From Prevotella sp. (GTDB taxonomy: Bacteria; Bacteroidota; Bacteroidia; Bacteroidales; Bacteroidaceae), in assembly GCA_016901395.1 (NCBI GenBank), contig JAEAMQ010000032.1, forward strand, positions 1-56,549: a DNA stretch of 56,549 nt, read 5' to 3'. Both the position numbers and the translations under genes were made by a program. The stretch's first letter is position 1. Every line of letters starts with the position of its first letter. Below the pieces are notes generated by a model. The model saw only the letters and a program-made list of their open reading frames with translations. It was not told the origin of the DNA and searched no databases. This document shows positions 50,761 through 56,549 of this stretch, in pieces.

Positions 50761-52092
50761 TTACAGATTTCTTACCAGTTCCTTGAACTGCTCGCCACGG
50801 TCCTCCATGTTCTTGAACAAGTCGAAACTGGCACAGCAGGGAGACAGCAATACGGTGTCGCCCGGCTTGGCCATCTCGTAGCATGCAGCCACGCAGTCCT
50901 TCATAGAGTGGGTGTCTGCCACGGGGATGCCTAATCCGTCGAAGTTGTCGTGCAACTTCTTGTTGTCGGCACCGAGGTACACCAGTCCGGCGCATTTTTG
51001 CTTTACGAGTTCCTTGATGGGCTCATAGTCGTTGCCTTTGTCCTTTCCACCGATGATGAGGATGGTCGGTGTCTTCATGCTTTCGAGCGCATACCAGCAG
51101 GCATCCACATTGGTAGCCTTGGAGTCGTTGATGTAATGCACGCCGGCCACGTCGCAAACCTTCTCCAACCGATGCTCCACACCGGGGAAGTCGCTGAGGC
51201 TCTTGCGGATAACTTCTTTCTTGATGCCACTGATGTTTGATGCCAATCCGGCAGCGAGCGAGTTGTAGATGTTATGTTTGCCGGTCAGCGAGAGATTTTC
51301 TTGCTCCATGTTAAACGGAGTGGGGTATTCCAGCTTATACTCACCTTCTTCTATATAACCGATGCTTCCACGTTCCTTCAGTTCCGAGAACGGACACTGC
51401 ACGGCATGGATGTCGTATTTCTCCAGCTCCTTCTTGATGACGGGATCATCGTTCCAATAGATGAAACTGTCGTCCTTGGTCTGGTTCTGGATGATGCGCA
51501 TCTTGGCATCTACATAGTTCTGGAAGCAGAAATCGTAGCGGTCGAGATGGTCGGGCGTGATGTTCAGCAGGATGGCGATGTTGGCGTGGAAGTCATACAT
51601 GTTGTCCAGTTGAAATGAACTCAGTTCGATGATGTAGTATTCGTGTGGATCCTCGGCTACCTGCAGCGCCAGACTCCTACCGATGTTTCCGGCCAGCCCC
51701 ACGTCGTAACCGGCTGATTTGAAGATGTGATAGATGAGTGATGTCGTTGTTGTCTTGCCATTGCTGCCTGTGATGCAGACCATCTTCGACTGTGTATATC
51801 GTCCTGCAAACTCTATCTCGCTGATGATATGCGTGTGGAGTTGGATAAGTTTTTGAATCATAGGCACCTGGTCGGGGATGCCAGGACTCTTGATTACCTC
51901 ATCGGCGTTGAGGATCTTTGCCTCTGTGTGCCCACCTTCTTCCCATTCAATATAGTGCTCGTTGAGTACTTGCTTGTAGTTGTCTTTGATAAGTACAGAG
52001 TCAGAGACAAATACATCGAATCCTTCTTTCTTGGCCAGTACAGCAGCTCCGACACCGCTTTCTCCTGCCCCTAAAATGACTATTCTTTTCAT
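50761..52092 (-). CDS. murD: UDP-N-acetylmuramoyl-L-alanine--D-glutamate ligase
   Basis: This 443-aa cytoplasmic Mur ligase adds D-glutamate, the second peptide step. It has an N-terminal Rossmann-like domain (IVILGAGESGVGAAVLA), the ATP loop CITGSNGKTTTTSL (107-120), the catalytic-domain phrases SSFQLDNMYDF and PDHLDRYD, and the C-terminal HYINDSKATN with ILIIGGKDKGNDY. It lies 69 nt before ftsW and 91 nt after mraY; the gap holds a few TTTCACCC/ATTACC units. Confidence 0.97.
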   Translation of the reverse strand: MKRIVILGAGESGVGAAVLAKKEGFDVFVSDSVLIKDNYKQVLNEHYIEWEEGGHTEAKILNADEVIKSPGIPDQVPMIQKLIQLHTHIISEIEFAGRYTQSKMVCITGSNGKTTTTSLIYHIFKSAGYDVGLAGNIGRSLALQVAEDPHEYYIIELSSFQLDNMYDFHANIAILLNITPDHLDRYDFCFQNYVDAKMRIIQNQTKDDSFIYWNDDPVIKKELEKYDIHAVQCPFSELKERGSIGYIEEGEYKLEYPTPFNMEQENLSLTGKHNIYNSLAAGLASNISGIKKEVIRKSLSDFPGVEHRLEKVCDVAGVHYINDSKATNVDACWYALESMKTPTILIIGGKDKGNDYEPIKELVKQKCAGLVYLGADNKKLHDNFDGLGIPVADTHSMKDCVAACYEMAKPGDTVLLSPCCASFDLFKNMEDRGEQFKELVRNL

Positions 52093-52183
52093 GTTTTTTT
52101 TCTTCTATATTGATGAACGAACCCTTTTATTCCATTGGTGATGTTTAACATCCATCACCCTTTCGCCCATTACCTTTCACCCG

Positions 52184-53452
52184 TTACCTGATTTTCAATG
52201 TAATAATTGTCAGGGCGGCAAGAATAATGGTTATAATCCAGAAGCGGATTGTAATTTTCCCCTCATGTTTGGGGGAGTGGGGTGCTGTGATTAGATATTT
52301 ACAATCAGCATCAAGTTGATCATCTGTCACTCTGAAATTATCATGAATGGGGGTTCGCTTGAATATTCTCTGCTTGATACCCTTATGCTTTCCAATCTTG
52401 TAATACCATACTTGCATGATAACGCTAAGACTCTCTATAAAGAAAATCCCACAGAGTATCGGTAACAATAGCTCTTTATGTATAATGATAGCACACACGG
52501 CAATGATGCCCCCAATGGTCAGGGAGCCGGTGTCGCCCATGAAGACCTGTGCAGGATAGGCATTATACCATAGGAAACCAATCAGTGCTCCGATGAAGGC
52601 ACACATAAAGACGACAAGCTCTTGTGAGCCTGGTATATACATGATGTTGAGGTATGCGGCAAACTGGATATGTGAGCTTACGTATGCCAGAATGCCCAAG
52701 GCCACACCTATGATGGCTGAGTTGCCTGCACACATACCGTCCATACCATCATTGAGGTTGGCGCCATTGCTCACGGCGGTAACTACAAAGATTGTCATAA
52801 TGACAAAAAGAATCCAACCGGCAGCAGTTTTGTATTTGCCGCAAAAAGACATGATGTTGGAGTAATCCAAGTTGTGCCCTTTGACAAACGGGATCGTTGT
52901 CTTAAGTGTCTTGCGTGCATCGGCCCGGTGTTTCACCACCATCTCTTGCCCTTGATGCTGCAATACGATGTTTTCATTGGATTTCACATCGGGCGAAGAC
53001 CATAAAACCAATCCCACAATGAGACCGATTCCTATCTGTCCCACAATCTTGTATTTGCCTTTCAGACCTTCCTTGTTGCGGTGGAATATCTTGATGTAGT
53101 CGTCCATTCCGCCAAGAAATCCCAACCACAATGTGGTAATGATCATCAGAATGAGGTAGATGTTTCTCAGTCGCCCGAGCAAAAGCACTGGTATCAGTAT
53201 TGACACAATGATAATGATGCCGCCCATAGAGGGCACGCCAATCTTCTTCACACCGAACGGGTCGATTTTGGTGTCGCGCTGAGTCTCGGTTATTTGCTTG
53301 CTCTTGAGATACTTGATAAACCGTTCTCCAAACCATGCAGAGATGACAAGTGATAGAATCAGGGCCAGAAGGGCACGGAATGAAATGTAGCCCCAGATAC
53401 GGGCTCCGGAGATACCGAATTGTTCTAAGAATCTAAAAAGATAGTATAGCAT
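52184..53452 (-). CDS. mraY: Phospho-MurNAc-pentapeptide transferase
   Basis: This 422-aa polytopic membrane enzyme transfers phospho-MurNAc-pentapeptide to undecaprenyl phosphate, giving lipid I. It has about ten membrane segments. The conserved catalytic motifs are GVPSMGGIIII, FLGGMDDYIKI (Asp pair and Lys), SNGANLNDGMDGMCAG and MGDTGSLTIGG. It carries a soluble loop of roughly 70 residues after the DDYIK region, longer than in E. coli (360 aa), as is usual in Bacteroidota. It follows murE by 42 nt. Confidence 0.96.
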   Translation of the reverse strand: MLYYLFRFLEQFGISGARIWGYISFRALLALILSLVISAWFGERFIKYLKSKQITETQRDTKIDPFGVKKIGVPSMGGIIIIVSILIPVLLLGRLRNIYLILMIITTLWLGFLGGMDDYIKIFHRNKEGLKGKYKIVGQIGIGLIVGLVLWSSPDVKSNENIVLQHQGQEMVVKHRADARKTLKTTIPFVKGHNLDYSNIMSFCGKYKTAAGWILFVIMTIFVVTAVSNGANLNDGMDGMCAGNSAIIGVALGILAYVSSHIQFAAYLNIMYIPGSQELVVFMCAFIGALIGFLWYNAYPAQVFMGDTGSLTIGGIIAVCAIIIHKELLLPILCGIFFIESLSVIMQVWYYKIGKHKGIKQRIFKRTPIHDNFRVTDDQLDADCKYLITAPHSPKHEGKITIRFWIITIILAALTIITLKIR

Positions 53453-53494
53453 TCTGTTTTTTATTAAGTCGTTGTCAAACTATGGAGTGTGTCT

Positions 53495-54952
53495 TCACTT
53501 TTCTACATTGAATATTTCACGTACCACTTCTCTGTCATCAAAGTGGTGTTTCACTCCCTTGATTTCTTGATAGTCCTCATGTCCTTTGCCGGCAATCAGT
53601 ATCACATCTCCCTTCTCTGCCATCATACATGCTGTTTTGATAGCTTCTTTTCGGTCGGCAATACTAATTACTTTTTTCATTTGCTGATTATTCAGTCCGG
53701 CGAGCATGTCATTGATGATATCTTGTGGCTCTTCAAAACGAGGGTTGTCGCTGGTGATGATAACGCGGTCGCTTTGTCTTACAGCTTCTTGTGCCATCAG
53801 AGGTCGTTTGCCTTTATCACGGTTGCCTCCTGCTCCGCATACCGTGATTACCTTGCCCTTGCCTTCAAGCACCTCGTGAATGGCGTTGAGCACATTCTCC
53901 AGTGCATCAGGTGTGTGGGCATAGTCTACGATGGCCGTAGTTCCTTCCTTGGAATGGATCGGCTCCAATCGTCCGCTCACGCTGTGCAGCGTACTCAATG
54001 TGACAAGTATCTCCTCGGGTTGTTTGCCGAGCATGCAGGCAGCACCATAGACGGCAAGCAGGTTGCTCACATTGAATTTGCCAATGAACTGTACTCCAAC
54101 TTCTCTGCCGTCAATGTTCAGATACATACCCGCGAAATGCATCTCAATGATGCGGGCACGGAAGTCGGCCATCTGTCGGGTGGAATAGGTCTTCACCGTG
54201 GCTTTGGTGTTCTGTACCATGTACATGCCGTTTTTGTCATCGGCATTGGTAATAGCAAATGCTGTCTTGGGAAGCATATCGAAGAAGGCCTTTTTCGCGT
54301 CGCGATAGTTCTCAAAAGTCTTGTGATAATCGAGATGATCACGTGTAAGATTGGTAAACAGTCCGCCGGCGAAGGTCAGTCCGCCGATGCGTTTCTGAGC
54401 AATGGCATGGCTGGAACACTCCATAAAGGCATAGTCGCAGCCGGCATCTACCATTCGACTCAAAAGCATGTTTAGCTCAATGGGGTCTGGTGTGGTATGG
54501 TCTGCTGGGATAGCTTCGTCTTCGATGAAATTACATACCGTCGACAGGAGTCCACATTTATACCCCATCTTCCTGAACATATTATATAATAAGGTGGCGA
54601 TAGTAGTCTTGCCATTTGTTCCGGTTACCCCTACGAGTTTTAGTTTTTTCGAAGGATTGCCATAGAACAGTGTAGACACGGGTCCCACGGCTTCTTCTGT
54701 AGAGGCTACTTGCACATAGCTCACGCCGTTGGCTTTCTCCTCGGGCATGTCCTCACAGAGCACTGCTTTTGCACCCAACTCTATGGCTTTGGCTATGAAT
54801 TTGTGTCCGTCTACTTGTGTGCCCTTCATGGCTACAAAGAGATGCCCATCCTGGATTTTACGTGAATCGATGTTCACGCCAGTGATGTCAATATCGGTTA
54901 CACCAACGATGACAAGCGGCTTGATGCCTTTCAGAAGCTCTTTTAATTTCAT
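53495..54952 (-). CDS. murE: UDP-MurNAc-L-Ala-D-Glu--meso-diaminopimelate ligase
   Basis: This 485-aa cytoplasmic Mur ligase adds the third peptide residue. The N-terminal domain has [20 protein letters not shown], the ATP loop is [12 protein letters not shown] (109-120), and the motif DNPR (402-405) that selects meso-diaminopimelate is intact, so a DAP-type peptidoglycan is implied. Other family phrases are [13 protein letters not shown] and AGKGHEDYQ. It starts 100 nt after the PBP gene and precedes mraY. Confidence 0.97.
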   Translation of the reverse strand: MKLKELLKGIKPLVIVGVTDIDITGVNIDSRKIQDGHLFVAMKGTQVDGHKFIAKAIELGAKAVLCEDMPEEKANGVSYVQVASTEEAVGPVSTLFYGNPSKKLKLVGVTGTNGKTTIATLLYNMFRKMGYKCGLLSTVCNFIEDEAIPADHTTPDPIELNMLLSRMVDAGCDYAFMECSSHAIAQKRIGGLTFAGGLFTNLTRDHLDYHKTFENYRDAKKAFFDMLPKTAFAITNADDKNGMYMVQNTKATVKTYSTRQMADFRARIIEMHFAGMYLNIDGREVGVQFIGKFNVSNLLAVYGAACMLGKQPEEILVTLSTLHSVSGRLEPIHSKEGTTAIVDYAHTPDALENVLNAIHEVLEGKGKVITVCGAGGNRDKGKRPLMAQEAVRQSDRVIITSDNPRFEEPQDIINDMLAGLNNQQMKKVISIADRKEAIKTACMMAEKGDVILIAGKGHEDYQEIKGVKHHFDDREVVREIFNVEK

Positions 54953-55052
54953 ATTCTTTTGATTGATATGGTCCTGTTCGTGTCAGCCATCGTCTTTGCT
55001 TCAGGTACGATGTGTTGCGAAGGGAACATTTTGTTATTGATTTCTTGTTTGT

Positions 55053-56549
55053 TTAATCCAATTTCAATACGCAGACCTCCCCCTTCTTGATGAAGTGACC
55101 GGCAGGAAGACTCTGTGATATAACTTTTCCACGACCGCTGATAACACATCTCACTCCTCTTTTTTCTATGAGATAGACAGCGTCTCTTGCTCCCATGCCA
55201 ACGACATTCGGGATGTATTTTTCCCCTAAGCCATTCTTTTTCACTAATGTCACACGGTTGCTCTGCTTCTGGGCGACACCCCAGATGGCCTTCTGCGAGG
55301 CGATGTTGGCTCGGAAGTTGGTCTTTGTGCGAATGCCAAGTTGCGACAAAACATAGTCTGCCGACAAGATATTACCCTCTTTCACGTCGGGTACAAGCAC
55401 GGAGGCGGAATCGCGTGCATCTGCCACGTTGAGTCGTATGCTCTGTGCCATAATCCCCTCTGCTATATGATGGAACACCACACCACTCATGCCTCCACCC
55501 GAAGCTGGTAGTCCTGATTTTTGAATACAGACAATGCAGCTGTATCTTGGGGCGTTGGATGGGAAATAGCCTGCAAACGAGAGCAGATAGCTTGTTCCTC
55601 CGGTTTTATAGCCTGATGCACCTTGGGAGATTTGTGCTGTACCCGTTTTCCCTGAGACAGCAAAGGATTCCGAGCCAGCCTTCTTTCCTAAACCCTCGCT
55701 CACTACTTTCCGCAGCATCTCCTGCATGAGTTTGATGGTCTTCGGGGAGGCTATCTGTTCGTGGCCTTTGACAACTTCAGGTGGGAACTCTTCAATGATT
55801 TCACCATTCTTCATGGCAGCCTTCACAAAACGAGGCTGCATCATCTTTCCACCATTGGCAATGGCGTTGTAAAACGCTAAAGTGGATATGGGAGGTATCT
55901 GGGTCTCATATCCGATGCTCATCCATGGCAATGCAGTATTGCTCCAGTTCACCCATTCCCCTCGTTTATTTCGTTTTGGCATCCGCACCTTTCCCGATGA
56001 TGCACCAACAATTGGGATATGCAAGTCTGCTGTGATTCCTGAACGATAAACGCCTTGTACGAATTTTTCCGGATTTTTATGATAATATTCATCCACGATA
56101 CGACTCACTCCGATGTTTGAACTCACCTTCAAGGTTTTAGGCATTGTCATCACACCATAACCCCCACGTCGCCAGTTGTGGTCTTTCATCTCACGGCCGT
56201 ACATAGGCCAGATGCCTCCTCCGGTGTCTACTACCTTGTTGGTGTCACACAATCCGTCTTCAAGTACAGTCATTATGGATATAGGTTTGAACACCGAGCC
56301 CGGTTCCAACAGGTCGCTCACCGCATGATTCTTGATTTCCCGGTATTCGCCGTCAACACATTTTTCCATGTTGACGATGGCTTTGATATCGCCGGTCTGT
56401 ACCTCCATGACGATGGCCACACCTACGTTGCCGTTGATTTCTTTCAGTTCATCAATCACTGCACGCTCGGCCAAGTCTTGCATGCCGACATCAATGGTTG
56501 TCACTATATCGGCTCCGGAAATGGCTGGGGTGTCCATAATATCAAGAAA
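55053..56549 (-). CDS. ftsI: Class B penicillin-binding protein with a PASTA domain (FtsI type), 5' end outside the window
   Basis: The open frame runs off the right edge of the window, so the N-terminal membrane anchor and first part of the pedestal are missing; about 499 codons are seen. The transpeptidase motifs are present: SVFK (S codon 56295-56297), SSNIG with the SxN motif, and SGKTGTAQ near 55640-55655. One PASTA domain lies at the C-terminus (IPNVVGMGARDAVYLIEKRG; ISQSLPAGHFIKKGE). The enzyme cross-links septal peptidoglycan as partner of FtsW. Position upstream of murE is the usual place for ftsI. A stop at 55053-55055 is followed by a 100-nt gap to murE. Confidence 0.9.
   Translation of the reverse strand, partial: FLDIMDTPAISGADIVTTIDVGMQDLAERAVIDELKEINGNVGVAIVMEVQTGDIKAIVNMEKCVDGEYREIKNHAVSDLLEPGSVFKPISIMTVLEDGLCDTNKVVDTGGGIWPMYGREMKDHNWRRGGYGVMTMPKTLKVSSNIGVSRIVDEYYHKNPEKFVQGVYRSGITADLHIPIVGASSGKVRMPKRNKRGEWVNWSNTALPWMSIGYETQIPPISTLAFYNAIANGGKMMQPRFVKAAMKNGEIIEEFPPEVVKGHEQIASPKTIKLMQEMLRKVVSEGLGKKAGSESFAVSGKTGTAQISQGASGYKTGGTSYLLSFAGYFPSNAPRYSCIVCIQKSGLPASGGGMSGVVFHHIAEGIMAQSIRLNVADARDSASVLVPDVKEGNILSADYVLSQLGIRTKTNFRANIASQKAIWGVAQKQSNRVTLVKKNGLGEKYIPNVVGMGARDAVYLIEKRGVRCVISGRGKVISQSLPAGHFIKKGEVCVLKLD

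Overview
The window reads as a chromosomal segment of a Bacteroidota bacterium, most likely a Prevotellaceae (Prevotella/Segatella-like) member. The reasons are two SusC/SusD outer-membrane pairs, the Bacteroidota order of the division/cell-wall (dcw) cluster, the housekeeping protein sequences, and promoters of the Bacteroidota type (TTTG or TTG, about 20 nt, then TAnnTTTG). No integrase, transposase, plasmid or phage gene was seen.

Layout. 1-460 is a hairpin-rich intergenic repeat and the promoter/leader of rimP-nusA-infB (461-5373, +). 5513-11246 (+) is the SUF iron-sulfur cluster operon: sufB, a small exported protein, sufC, sufD, sufS. It is followed by rnhB and an overlapping WYL-domain regulator (to 13111). 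13112-14012 is non-coding and carries a 22-bp tandem array ahead of gyrB (14013-15986, +). 16121-20318 (+) is a small carbohydrate module: a GH95 fucosidase-type enzyme, an orphan rhamnosidase-type beta-domain protein and an AraC regulator. 20443-23929 (-) holds a DUF3109 protein, ung and gpmI, separated by paired inverted palindromic repeats. 24424-33258 (-) holds an SGNH esterase, an M6 metallopeptidase and SusD/SusC pair 1. A 1.5-kb repeat-rich gap leads to rpsT and tRNA-Glu (-), then recO (+), then SusC/SusD pair 2 (36734-41581, +). 41950-42756 (-) holds a 59-aa winged-helix protein and a YqeY protein. 43144-56549 (-) is the dcw cluster in transcription order PBP (5' end outside the window), murE, mraY, murD, ftsW, murG, murC, ftsQ, ftsA, ftsZ.

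How the genes work together. rimP-nusA-infB couples ribosome maturation, transcription elongation/termination and translation initiation, and has a terminator-like hairpin in its leader. SUF proteins build Fe-S clusters: SufS supplies sulfur and SufBCD is the scaffold. The two SusCD pairs import macromolecular nutrients; the first has a secreted M6 peptidase downstream, which suggests peptide use. The dcw cluster makes lipid II and drives septation.

No wholly new enzyme system was found. The most unusual content is non-coding and repetitive: (i) a REP-like palindrome family that occurs as inverted pairs, one pair lying in frame inside sufS; (ii) mirror-image arrays of short units in intergenic gaps, with a shared architecture but unrelated unit sequences; (iii) two separate arrays of an exactly 22-bp repeat; (iv) a minus-strand promoter with an operator-like palindrome followed by two terminators at 25762-26034, a candidate small RNA or attenuated leader. 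All positions and motifs were read by eye; family assignments are from recognition of sequence motifs, not from a database search.
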